In this document: in pieces, positions 1 to 9,978 of the stretch | Numbering within the stretch: position 1 is the stretch's first letter | Layout of the letters: each line of letters begins with the position of its first letter | Source of the DNA: Gnetum montanum | Taxonomy: Eukaryota > Streptophyta > Gnetopsida > Gnetales > Gnetaceae | Direction: 5' to 3' | NCBI GenBank assembly: GCA_015680685.1 | Contig: MNCI01008863.1 | Span: 133,624-192,177, forward strand | Length of the DNA stretch: 58,554 nucleotides | The notes under the pieces: generated by a model | What the model saw: only the letters and a program-made list of their open reading frames with translations | The model's database searches: none | Told to the model about the DNA's origin: nothing | Program-made: the position numbers and the translations under genes

Positions 1-125
1 AGCGAACTGTGACCTAAGGCTAACTATCTAGGTGCCACAACTAGTCCATCTGTGGAGTTCGATCGGATCGTGCGTGCGACGCTCGTTTTGTATGGTTGAG
101 TGTAGGGGTACCTCGCCACTCATCA
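1..125 (+). mobile_element. A0: 3' end of an Athila-type LTR, cut by the window edge
   Basis: The sequence matches the last part of the A1 and A2 LTRs (the stretch ending GGTTGAGTGTAGGGGTACC, then ACTCATCA). It is followed by non-element DNA, not by a primer binding site, so this is the right end of an element or a solo LTR lying to the left. It retains more CpG (for example near 64-83) than the A1 and A2 copies, which suggests a younger insertion. It interrupts the RT reading frame of element D, which resumes at 126 on the minus strand. Confidence 0.85.
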
Positions 126-1944
126 AATATCATTCATCCTTGGAATAGAAATCCTATATTATACTATTATCCTATTCAATACCCTAGAATCAATGTGCAT
201 ACTCCATTCATCACTATCCCTATTTGCCACTAGTATTGCTAGAATTGCACAAGGTTAAAAGAATTCTCTCATGAAGCCATTTGTATGTGACTCCTCTACT
301 TTCCTTTGCAATTATGCCTTCTAATTTAGTATCATTTGGTATGTTCTCTGATTTGGAATGGTAGCACTAGGAATGAAATGAATTTAACATTATACATTCC
401 TTACTGGTGGTAATCCATCCAATTCCCCCTTTAATAGCTTGTGAAATTTCTTCTTTAAGCCTAGCACACCCCTAGGAAGTTCAAGCTACATATCATCATG
501 GTTAGAAGCAACTGTTGATACAACAATAAAATAAAAACCTATTTCATAATGTTTCTTAATGTACTCCCTCCCTCCTAGAAGGATCAAGGATGCATTTAGT
601 GAGCTTTATAACCTAATTTGCTTAACTGTTATTAGAATCAACTCATGAATTTGGTTAGGTCTAACTACACTCCATACATTTTTTGTCCTAACAAATTAAA
701 CATCATTGTCAAAATTCCAATGTCTACTAATAATTACATTAGTAGAATTAGATGGAAGCACATCACACTTTATAATATTATGAAAAAACCCAATTTAAAA
801 TTTCAAAATATATTGTTTCCTTATGTCTTAAGAGAGATATCTAAATAACCAAGGCACCTTCTAGTAGTCTAGGATATCAAAACTAATCTTGTAACTATCC
901 TAGAAGAGAATATTTTCCTGGTCTCCCCCAACAATCAAAACATAAATTCATACCTTAATAAGTGAACATCTAGTCCTAATATGAAATAATAGTCTCCTCT
1001 ATTCATATTCCCCATAAATTCATAAGGATTTAATTCAAAACTTTTTAATCTTGAAAGCATTAGAATTAGCTCTATGAAGAAATTAACTTTTGCTTCTCCA
1101 CCTCCATGGTTTGTACGTCTTTGCACTTGGATGCCTTGTGAAGTAAACATTTCCATTACTTGTATCTCAATTGTCCACACTTGAAGCACTAAAGCTTTGA
1201 TGAGCTATTTTCTTGATCCTTTCCATTCTTACCTTGGTCCATCTTAGCTTGACTCTTTTTATAACTCTTCTCTATCTTCTTGTCATGGCTACCATCTTTG
1301 CCTTAAGATTTGGACTTGGATTCCTTCTTTGATTTGGATTTCTTTTCCTTCCTCTTGGAAGTTTGTTTACTCCTGTTTTCAAATTTACTTATCTTTTTTT
1401 CTACCTTAAGTACTAAATCATAAGTCTCATCAAAATTTTATGTCTCATAAAAAGATAACACCTATTAGTATGTGATTTTGAGGCATCTTAAAAATATTTA
1501 ATCTTGTTAATATTCCTTCTAGTTTACTTTAGCATGATGAAATAGTTGATAAAATTTGATGTAAAAATCCTTGACATCTTTGTCATCTTGCCTTAGAAAT
1601 TTTAACTTCATAATGATCTTTTGTCTTTTGATGAGATTTTTAAAATTTTCTTTTTAATATTTATTTCATCAAATTTTAATTTATGATGGGTTGACCATTT
1701 TTTCTTTCATAATCGTGGGACTCCTTTTTCCATCATGTAGACGCTACACCTTCTAATCTCGATTTAGTAATAGATACCCTTAACTAGATTGGTATATTTT
1801 CCAAATTAATATAATTATCAAGTACCTTCATCCAACTTGAAAATGTATTGGTGTCATCTACATCATTGAAAGTCTTTAACTCAACATACAAGAGTTTAAT
1901 AGCATCATGAAATACTATAGTAAGCATTACTTCATTTTTCTCAT
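126..1944 (-). pseudogene. D: degenerate chromovirus-type Ty3/gypsy gag, protease and start of RT
   Basis: Read on the minus strand from 1944 to 126. Gag comes first, with FSSWMKVLDNYINLENIP and a tryptophan pair near 1750 typical of Ty3 gag. A lysine-rich stretch and a zinc knuckle follow near 1150-1195 (CFKCGQ, histidine replaced by tyrosine). The 935-1189 region would be protease. The linker to RT is at about 470-240 (GELDGLPPVRN, then IPSATIPNQRTYQM), and the RT start reads WSMHIDSRVLNRIIV then YRISIPRMNDI. The VDSRAINKIT-like motif and the GLPPxR linker point to the chromovirus branch of Ty3/gypsy. There are many stops and frameshifts. RT stops at 126 where LTR A0 begins, and gag is split at 1944 by A1. 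No complete enzyme remains. Confidence 0.75.
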
Positions 1945-2792
1945 TGATGAGTCACCAAATAAGCAACCGATATCAAACCCTTGATATCAGATACACGATA
2001 TCGGATCAACCAAGTGACATTGGACATGCAATGTCATAGCTTGTCTCATTGTCTATAAATAAGAGATAGGGACACCTGGTTTTGATAGTAATTTTTTAGT
2101 CCTTTAGCTGAACTCTTGTAGTTTTTTTCTCTTCCAGAGTTAGAATTATTTCTAAGTGCCCGTAGTAGGAGTCATAGAGTAAACGGATCTTTATTCGAGC
2201 ATTGTGTACCTGAGAACACCTTGTGTCCAGAAATAAAGACAAACTTTGTGATAAACCTTGCAACATTCAAAATAGCTTAACTATTGCATTTAATGTTATT
2301 TACTATTATTTGATGCTCTCATTAAATAATCAATGTTATTTCTATAGAATTATTAATTATCAACGAATTAACACACACAAAACGATCCCTTTGAGCATAT
2401 GTGGAACACTTGGTAACCTAGTAACAACTAGTGTTTGGTAATCCCAGTAGTGTTATACTGGTTTAGGATGTGTTCAGAAAGTGGGAACAGATGCTGGTGT
2501 TGGGATTTGATTAACATTAGAGTTACAAAAACCCATTAGTTAACTAAATCTTTTCATTTCACACACTTAGGAGACCAAGATAGAAAATATAAAAAACATA
2601 AAAAATCATATGCCTCAAGTTTACTTGACCATAAAATTGTGCCTTACAAGTAAGCTTGGGAAGACAACGACTACATAACTCATCATTGTTCTATGTAGGT
2701 GCATAAGCACTTAATCCTCGAAGTTTGACCAAATCGTGCGTGAATGCTCGTATTCATATGGTTGGACATAGGGGGTACCTTGCCACTCATCA
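1945..2792 (+). repeat. A1 5' LTR
   Basis: 848 bp, TGATGAGT...ACTCATCA, a perfect 8 bp terminal inverted repeat. U3 holds three GATATC palindromes at 14 bp spacing (1969, 1983, 1997), followed by a TATA box (CTATAAATA, about 2053-2061). It aligns with 17014-17875 with many substitutions and small indels. Confidence 0.93.
2053..2061 (+). promoter_or_regulatory. TATA box of the A1 5' LTR
   Basis: CTATAAATA in the U3 region, about 110 bp into the LTR. The equivalent box is present at the same place in every other A-family LTR: 3877-3885, 8948-8956, 17137-17145 and about 58162-58170. Confidence 0.7.
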
Positions 2793-2793
2793 T

Positions 2794-2811
2794 TGGTGCC
2801 ATTGTTGGGGA
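2794..2811 (+). other. A1 primer binding site (tRNA-Asp type)
   Basis: Starts two bases after the LTR. It reads TGGTGCCATTGTTGGGGA, which is the plant tRNA-Asp complement TGGCGCCGTTGCCGGGGA with each C of the CpG sites (or its partner G) decayed to T or A. This is the primer site known from Athila elements. 2812-2928 is untranslated leader. Confidence 0.85.
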
Positions 2812-2928
2812 TTTTGTTGTTTGTGCACTGATTAGAACTTAGGAAATCCTTCCATCGTTGAAACAAACCCTTAAATTTAACTATCCTACAATCACCGGAA
2901 AAGTGTACCACACACTAAGTAATCAATC

Positions 2929-3702
2929 ATGTCTCCTTCTTCTTATGAGAGTGCTTCATCGACTACGTCTGATACCATGAACAATCAGAGGTAGGGTGCA
3001 CAAGATGATCTACTAGTGCCCCAATAGTTTTGCATGGTATATGCTCATCTTGATGAGTATGTACTAGACTTTACCTTTATCCTCCACTAGGATGAATAGG
3101 TGTGATGGCATGATTTAGAAGGTAACATAGTGTTACCTCCTAATTGCTCAATCTCAGGCATGCTTCTTTGTGCTCTCACATGAATCGGTATGCAACACTT
3201 ACATTCAAAGTATGTTGTGTGTGAACAAGATTCAAAATATTATCTACCCACAGAGGCACAATGCTAGAAGGATCTACAACAGCAGAGACATTACAAATCC
3301 GTGAAGGGGAAGTGATCTTAGGATGTCCCGTGTGTCCTAGGTAAAAACGATGGTGGTGAACTTGTCTCGGGAGGTTTTCCACAAAATGATGTTCCTATCT
3401 TTGACTTCGGTCAAGGAGTTGGGTAGTAGAATCTTCACTCACCTATTCATAACCCAGGTTCTGGTACCAACGAACATAAAGGATCCAGAAAAGGAACACA
3501 AATGCATGATAATGATGGACATTACAATCGTAACCATGACTGAGGTCACGACCATTGAAGAGAAGGTGGCAGGCACCGACATGGTGCTAGTCCTTCTTCC
3601 TCTTCACCTTCATCATCTTCTTCCTCCTCTCCTTTGAGATCTGAACGTAGTCACATAGGGAAAGGCCATGAGGAAAATGATAGGTGAAATAGAAATCATC
3701 GA
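2929..3702 (+). pseudogene. A1 gag, N-terminal part (interrupted by A2)
   Basis: The ATG at 2929 opens MSPSSYESASSTTSDT, matching the start of A2 gag (MSLSQDYDNATTS). The frame has several stops and ends in a serine-rich and charged stretch (about 3560-3700). A2 is inserted at 3702/3703; the frame resumes at about 9979. Gag would have formed the virus-like particle and bound the element RNA. Confidence 0.75.
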
Positions 3703-4597
3703 TGATGAGTCCTGATATTGGACCCCTATTATCGAACACCTAATATCATGTACAAGATATCAAGTCTGATGAGTCCTGATATTGGACCCATGATATCGGA
3801 CCCTTGAAACCAGTTATGCGATATCACGGCCTCACTAGCGACATCGAATATACGATATCGTGGTTCCCGTGTGAGCCTATAAATACATAATGGGGCACAT
3901 GGGAAAGTAATAGGAAGTTAGTATTAGAGTAGGATCTTTTTGTTATTTTTTCCTCTTAACCCTTTTTCCTCAGTGCATGCCCACAGTGTGATGATTGTAA
4001 TTGTATGGAACCTTTATTCGAGTGTGATGTACTTGGACATGCACATGACTGGCAATAAAGATCGAGATTACTTCATCATTGCAACATTCACTTAATTTTA
4101 ATTGTTATTTATTGCTTTCATAATTATTATTTCTCTACCCTCATCTCCTACCCCTATTAGTAAATGTGAAATGAGTATGACTTAATCATGAGCATTTAAG
4201 TGTGACTACTTGGTATCCCAGCAACGTACCTAGGACATGCGCTTGGTAATCCTAGTGGTAGTACATGAGGTCCAAGATGTGTACAGATGATTAAGGATAG
4301 ATTCTCATCATACTTAGGCTAGCTTAGATTCTCTTCTCCCTTTCCCTCTTAGGTTAATCAGAGTTATTTTCCATTGCCTCTAAGAGTAGTAATAGCTTAG
4401 GACTACATCATACACCTCACTCTGGACTAAACTGTATGTGACAAAGAAAATACTAGTCCAGGTGGAAAGACAGTGAATTGCAATTAATGTGTAATTATTT
4501 TAGATACCACAACTAGCCTTTTTATGAAGTTTGATTGAATCGTGCATGAACGCTCGTATTTTTATGGTTGAGTGTAGGGGTACCTAGCCACTCATCA
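3703..4597 (+). repeat. A2 5' LTR
   Basis: 895 bp, TGATGAGT...ACTCATCA. The first 18 bases, TGATGAGTCCTGATATTG, recur exactly at 3767, so the LTR starts with a 64 bp tandem duplication that includes its own terminus. Several GATATC palindromes precede the TATA box at 3877-3885. Confidence 0.92.
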
Positions 4598-4616
4598 TGG
4601 GCGCCATTGCTGGGGA
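4598..4616 (+). other. A2 primer binding site (tRNA-Asp type)
   Basis: TGGGCGCCATTGCTGGGGA directly follows the LTR. It is close to the tRNA-Asp complement, with one extra G and CpG-type decay, and better preserved than the A1 site. 4617-4729 is leader. Confidence 0.87.
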
Positions 4617-4729
4617 CAGTGCTAGTTATTTAGATTAGTTACATCATACAAGATCATTGCAACAAAGTATTAACAATATATTGTTTAGAAGGAAATAATT
4701 GCAAATAAGTCACACACAATTTCACAACA

Positions 4730-5863
4730 ATGTCTCTCTCACAAGACTATGATAATGCAACAACTAGTAAGGAAATTCATTGGAGAACCAACAAATTATA
4801 CGACAATGAAGATGAAGTTTGAAGTACTCAACCTGATGCAGGGGTCTCCTATGTAGATCAACAAAGACAACATCATTCCAACTTACAAACTCATAATCTA
4901 CCTAGTGACAATGAACCCCTACTAGCCACCAAGAGCCTAATGCATATACAAGAGGCTATTCAAATATCTCACAGGCATCATAAGGAAAGTCATCTACCCA
5001 GGCTTGATTTAAACAACTTTTCAAAATTTTTAGGAGGCTATGATTTAGATCCACAACATCATTTACAAGCCTTCCTTGATGCCTGTGTATGGAACAATAT
5101 TGATAATGGATGGAAAAAACTTAAGCTCTTTCCTTTGACACTTATTGGCCAAGAAAAAGTATGGTATAGGTCCTTAAGACCAAAATCAATTCAACATTGG
5201 CTGACAATGGTAAAACTCTTCAATGAAAGATATCAAACTTATGCAAGAGTGTCATCCTTGAGGAGACAAATCCAAGAGTGGAAACAAGAGCAACATGAAC
5301 CCTTGGACATGGCCTTAGAAAGATATTATGCATTGTTAAACAACTACCTAGGCCATGGATTCTCCGAGGAAAGGCTAATGTACCACATCATTGATGGGCT
5401 TCGTAATGAAACAAGGGAGACCCTAGGGATGTATTCCCAAGGTCAACTATATGAGCTACAAACCCACCAATTCCAAGAGCTTATTAAGCGGGTAGCAAAA
5501 GAAGAAGGAGAGTTAGTTAAATGGGAGAATGTTGAGAAATTTCAATAGGACCAAAATCTCGAAATAGCAAAGGTCGATGATCATGAAAAGGAGAAATCAA
5601 CTCATCTCAAGGAGGTGGAATCATCTTTGCCAATCCTACAATCACTAGATGAAATTGAGGCAAAGATCAATAAGATGACGGAATGGATACATGAAAAATG
5701 TGGAGAATATGCCAACACTATTAGAGGTAGAACCATGATGAAACAAGAAGTAGGAAAAAACACCCTTAGACAATCAAAAAGAAGGGTTGAAGAGAATAAG
5801 AACTCAACTACTAATCAAATGTATCAATGTAACATTTTCCTGTATGATCACCCCAAAGGTTAA
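4730..5863 (+). pseudogene. A2 gag
   Basis: One frame runs from the ATG at 4730 to 5863, broken only by stops near 4820 and at 5546-5548. The longest clean stretch (4940-5548, 202 residues) is the Athila gag core: a fruit-like FLGGYDLDPQHHLQAF motif, then KLFPLTLIGQEKVWY, RRQIQEWKQEQHEPLDMALERY and LIDGLRNETR-like residues, as in retrotransposon gag (PF03732 type). A helical, probably coiled-coil region with KEEGELVKWENVEKF and EIEAKINKMTEWIHEK follows. The equivalent A1 sequence is at 10090-10700. Of the coding regions in the window this is among the best preserved, consistent with A2 being younger than A1. Confidence 0.85.
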
Positions 5864-6660
5864 TGCCCAATCTTTTCACATTTACATGAGCATTGGGGAA
5901 GAATGTTACATTGGAGTTCATACAAAAATACTATGTTTAATCATAGTGGTAAAAATCCCAGTCATGGGGGAGGCCACCCTCAAACTAGTCACACCCTTCA
6001 TATCATCCAAACTTAAGCACTTATTAGGTTCAACATCTTGTTTTCCCAACTGGGTCAACATCTTCTATCTCACCACATTATTATTATTCTCCTAAGTACT
6101 ATTAGCTCATGTCCTTTCCAACAAGATCACCACCTCATGTTCCTTATACTTCTCCTTACTCTCAATATTCTCATCCTTCACCTCCTTATACATCACACCA
6201 ATTGTTCCATAAGGTTTTGCACCACAACACCAACCCACGAATGTCACTTGTGCTGCTACTATCAATAGCAGTGGAGGTCCTTCACAACACTAGAAGAATC
6301 CTTTCTTTAGACATGATCATAGGAAGGGACCACACAGTTTTGAGACCTCTACATCCTCCCACTCAGCATAAGTTCGACACTATGATGCATCCTTCTCCTC
6401 GAATCCAACGCCTCGTGTTACCTTATCCAAGCCACCACTCAACACTCCAACAACTATGTGGCCAAATGAATATAGCCATGTAGGGAGACACACCAATCCT
6501 TGCATACCATCTTATGATCATGGGTGCCATAGTGGGTCAGCTTCTTATCACATGATCACATCTTATAATCTGCCCCACTATGCCCACTACAATCAAGTGT
6601 GTGAACCCCAATTTGGGTATATTCCTACCACCACCTCAAAAGACACCCAGTGATTTGGAT
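5864..6660 (+). pseudogene. A2 gag C-terminal tail, frameshifted
   Basis: After YDHPKG at about 5850 (the same motif is in A1 near 11065) the frame breaks. Overlapping frames encode proline-, tyrosine-, histidine- and serine-rich text (for example SPPHVPYTSPYSQYSHPSPP near 6120), as in the low-complexity end of Athila gag. It ends at 6651-6653. Confidence 0.5.
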
Positions 6661-8198
6661 TTGACCGAACTCCAATATTTTTGAAATGCATGGATCCAAC
6701 CATTCCATTTATTAATTCTTTCCATGATCAAAGGTTTAGATATGGGGGATATCCCCCATTCTAACAAATAGAATTAATAAATGTTTTTCCTTTTCTTTAA
6801 TTTTACAATATTTTGTTTTCCAGTTTTTCATCTTTCAATTTGTTATTTTATCTTTTTATTTATTGTTTCATCTTTTTATTTATTGTTTTATCTTTTTATG
6901 AGTAATCTCATCTATGAATAAAGCACTCATGTGACTTGTTGGTTGAGGTGTTGTTCTTTGTTATCAAGTCTCGAGTGACTAATTATTTAGACAGCGAGCC
7001 CATCACATCCACCCAACCATTCTATTAATAAGAGGTTCTACTTTGGGTACGATGATATTCTTGACATCATTAAAACTTAAAGTAATTTTGTGCTCATTAT
7101 ACCCAGAGTGAAGAAGGATGGACCAAGAGGGAATGGCTAGGGTGTGACATTAAGGGGACTTGTGGATTCTCTTTGGTGACATCTGTAGGAGTTACCATGC
7201 AGCCTGGGTATACTAAGATCCTTGCATATTTAACAAAAAATGGGAGTAAGAGTAATAAAGGCACTCAATAAAGAAACCCAATGCTATTCGAGGGGGTCCC
7301 ACTGGAAATACATGCATCCATGCCTGAAGGTAGGCGGCTTCTCTAGATTAAGCATTCAGAAAAAAAAGAGAGAGAAAAGGAAAAAAAAAGAGAAGAGAAA
7401 GTGTGGCAAAGTAGCCTAAAAAAACAAATGTGCTGCAAAGAAATTCCAAATCACTCCTCCCTTGAATGAAATGCCAAGTGATCGTATGCCTTGTTGTCAT
7501 GGTACTCTTATGATGGTTGTCCATTAGGAGATGAAACAATGTGATGTTAGTAATCAGAGGAATGGACTTGCTCTTGGAATGATGGGCTAATGACACATTA
7601 ATCACACCCTACACTCAAGATTCATTATGCCCTGGATCAATTACCTCGTGTCCTGATCTCTACAATCCCTTCTACAATATGCCTCATCTCGTTGTTCATG
7701 TATTTTTGACTTGTGTCTTATGTAGCATAGAATTCCTACCTCATCATGGTAGTATCTACATGTGTGTGTTTTTTGGAATTGGTGTGGATTACATTTGACC
7801 CTTTTAGTGCCTATGGACATTTTCCGATGTGGTTACACAAGGGCATGATAGGTAGGAACCTGCTTTGGGGAGGACCCACTTGTGTAACTTTTATAACTTT
7901 CACTCTTTGCACACCACCACATCATTTTATACCCTCCAAGTACTTCATTGCCAAATATATTCTTTCCTTTGTCATCATTTCATCAAACATTATTCAAAAC
8001 CATTACATGTCCTTTGATGTGTCACCTAAATAAACCAGGTCCAACATTAATCTTTTAGGGCAACTTCCTTAAAAAAATTTCTAATTCTAAAATCATACTA
8101 AGCAAAGAATTCAACATTTACTAAAGGAAATAAGTAAGGAATGTAATAATTGAACTTCTTTCAATAACCTTTCTAACAATTAATCTTTGTGTGATTAT
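6661..8198 (+). other. A2 non-coding internal region replacing pol
   Basis: No protease, RT or integrase motif was found on either strand. 6780-6900 is T-rich. 7360-7400 is a purine tract. Two short blocks are shared with the region after pol in A1: around 7320 and 15755 (CATGCCT...), and around 7855 and 16200 (a block like CCTGC(T/A)TTGGGGAGGA(C/T)CC). These conserved blocks show that this is the normal Athila 3' region joined to gag by loss of pol. Confidence 0.6.
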
Positions 8199-8537
8199 AG
8201 ATGACCCCTAAAAGAGGAAAATAATGAGGACCTTCTCAAGGTGCAACTACACGCCCAGGGGGAGGCAGAAGCCAAGGACCTCATGTAGAACATGTGGAGC
8301 AGGAGGCACAATCATTCAGAATCCATCAAGGAACTCCTGTTACTGCACAATCTAGCTAAGAAAAAAGGTGGAGAGGTCAGGGCCCAAGCCTATGAAGAGG
8401 AACAAAAACTATTTGCGACATGGCATGTTAAGGTCAATCAAGTGTTCCCACAGCTTCCGTGTCCATGGGAAGTGTTGACTCCATCAAACATTGAGAAGAA
8501 ACATCAAGCACTTCTTCAATGGTATCAATCTCAGTAG
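8199..8537 (+). pseudogene. Small unidentified ORF near the 3' end of A2
   Basis: 8292-8537 encodes 81 residues with a basic, helical composition (KKKGGEVRAQAYEEEQKLF, then WHVKVNQVFPQLPCPWEVL). An upstream ATG at 8203 starts a short frame that stops after six codons. It lies where Athila elements often carry an extra, poorly conserved ORF before the 3' LTR. I cannot assign a family; no transmembrane segment is visible, so an envelope-like product is not supported. A1 shows no comparable ORF here. Confidence 0.35.
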
Positions 8538-8763
8538 CTTAAAAAATAAGACAAAGGAAAGGCATCCATGGGGGAGCCACCACCACCAAGAACCACATGA
8601 GTTCCACAAGTTTTGTATTTTGTGTCTGTGTCCAAATTTTATTTAATCCCACACTGTGGCATGAAATAGTCCATGGTCATTCAATAATCCCATACCTATC
8701 CACTGTTTGTAATTAATGGGGCTTGTTCTCATTTTGTTCAACTTCAGGACAAGTTTTCATTTA

Positions 8764-8775
8764 GTCATGGGGGTA
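8764..8775 (+). other. A2 polypurine tract
   Basis: GTCATGGGGGTA directly precedes the 3' LTR. A1 has the matching GTCATGGAGGTA at 17002-17013. It is the expected start point of plus-strand DNA synthesis. Confidence 0.6.
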
Positions 8776-9978
8776 TTATGAGTCCTGATATCAGACCCCT
8801 ATTAATAGACCCTTGATATCAGGTATAAGATATTAGGTCTGATGAGTCCTGATATCAAACCCCCAATATCGGACCCTCGATATCAAGTATGCAATATCGC
8901 AGCCTCACTAGCGATATTGGATATGTGATATCGTGGTTCCTGTGTGAGCTTATAAATACACAATGGAGTGCATGGGAAAGTAATAGGAAGTTAGTATTAG
9001 AGTAGGATCTTTTTATCAGTTTTTCCTCTCAACCCTTTTTCCTCAATGCATGCCCACAGTGTGATGATTGTAACTATATGAAACGTTTATTTGAGTGTGA
9101 TGTACTTGGACATGCACATGACTGGCATGCACTGAGGAAAAACAGTTGAGAGGAAAAATTGACAAAAAGATCCTACTCTAATACTAACTTCCTATTACTT
9201 TCCTATGTTCCCCATTGTGTATTTATAGGTTCATATGGGAACCACAATATCGTGTATCTGATATTGCTAATGAGGCCACGATATCATTTACCCAATATCA
9301 AGGGTCTGATATCAGGAGTCCGATATTGGGACTCATTAGACCTGATATCTTGTACCTGATATTAGGGGTGTGATAACAGGGGTCCGATATTAGGATGATT
9401 CGAGTGTGACATACTTGGACATGCACATGATTGGCAATAAAGATCGAGATTACTTCATCATTGTAGCATTCACTTAATTTTAATTGTTATTTATTTATTT
9501 TGTAATTAATATTTCTCTACCCTCATCTCCTACCCCTGTTAGTAAACATGAAATGAGTATGACTTAATCACAAGCATTTAAGTGTGACTACTTGGTATCC
9601 CAGTAGCATACCTAGGACATGCACTTGGTAATCCCAGTGGTAGTACATGAGGTTCAAGATGTGTACAGATGATTAAGGACGGATGCTCATCACACTTAGG
9701 CTAGCTTAGATTCTCTTCTCCCTTTCCCTCTTAGGTTAATCAAAGTTATTTTCCATTGCCTTTAGGAGTAGTAATAGCTTAGGACCACATCATACACCTC
9801 ACTCTGGACTAAACCATATGTGACAAAGAAAATACTAGCCCAGGTGGGAAGACAGCAAATTGCGATCAACGTGTAATTATCTAGATACCACAACTAGCCC
9901 ATCTACAAAGTTCAACCAGATCATGCATGAACGCTCATATTCGTATGGTTGAGTGTAGGGGTACCTAGTCACTCATCA
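8776..9978 (+). repeat. A2 3' LTR carrying an inverted copy of its own U3
   Basis: 1203 bp against 895 bp for the 5' LTR. The extra length is an inverted segment at about 9124-9397, the reverse complement of 8776-9053. The segment is followed by a second copy of the R-region text already present at 9085-9126 (CTTGGACATGCACATGA and flanks). Both arms contain the GATATC boxes and a TATA box (8948-8956, and inverted at about 9220-9229). The LTR then continues normally to ACTCATCA at 9971-9978. Confidence 0.9.
9124..9397 (-). repeat. Inverted U3 segment inside the A2 3' LTR
   Basis: Read on the minus strand it runs from the A2 LTR start (decayed) through the GATATC boxes and TATA box to CCTCAGTGCATGC. 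It forms a long stem with 8776-9053 and a loop of about 70 bp. The junction lies on GCATGC, present in both arms, which suggests a template switch at short homology. Confidence 0.88.

Larger units (their letters stand above)
3703..9978 (+). mobile_element. A2: gag-only, non-autonomous Athila-type element nested in A1 gag
   Basis: LTRs at 3703-4597 and 8776-9978 flank a 4.2 kb internal region with a tRNA-Asp primer site, gag and a purine tract but no protease, RT or integrase. The flanks ATCGA (3698-3702) and ACCGA (9979-9983) are a 5 bp target duplication with one transition. A1 gag lies on both sides. The layout fits the class of terminal-repeat elements carrying only gag (TR-GAG), which would borrow pol products from a relative such as A1. 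Confidence 0.9.

Noticed and set aside
7348-8033. Two hydrophobic ORFs (minus 7348-7605, plus 7746-8033) as a possible envelope gene
   Set aside because: Hydrophobicity comes from T-rich or purine-rich DNA; they are short, on opposite strands and not conserved in A1.
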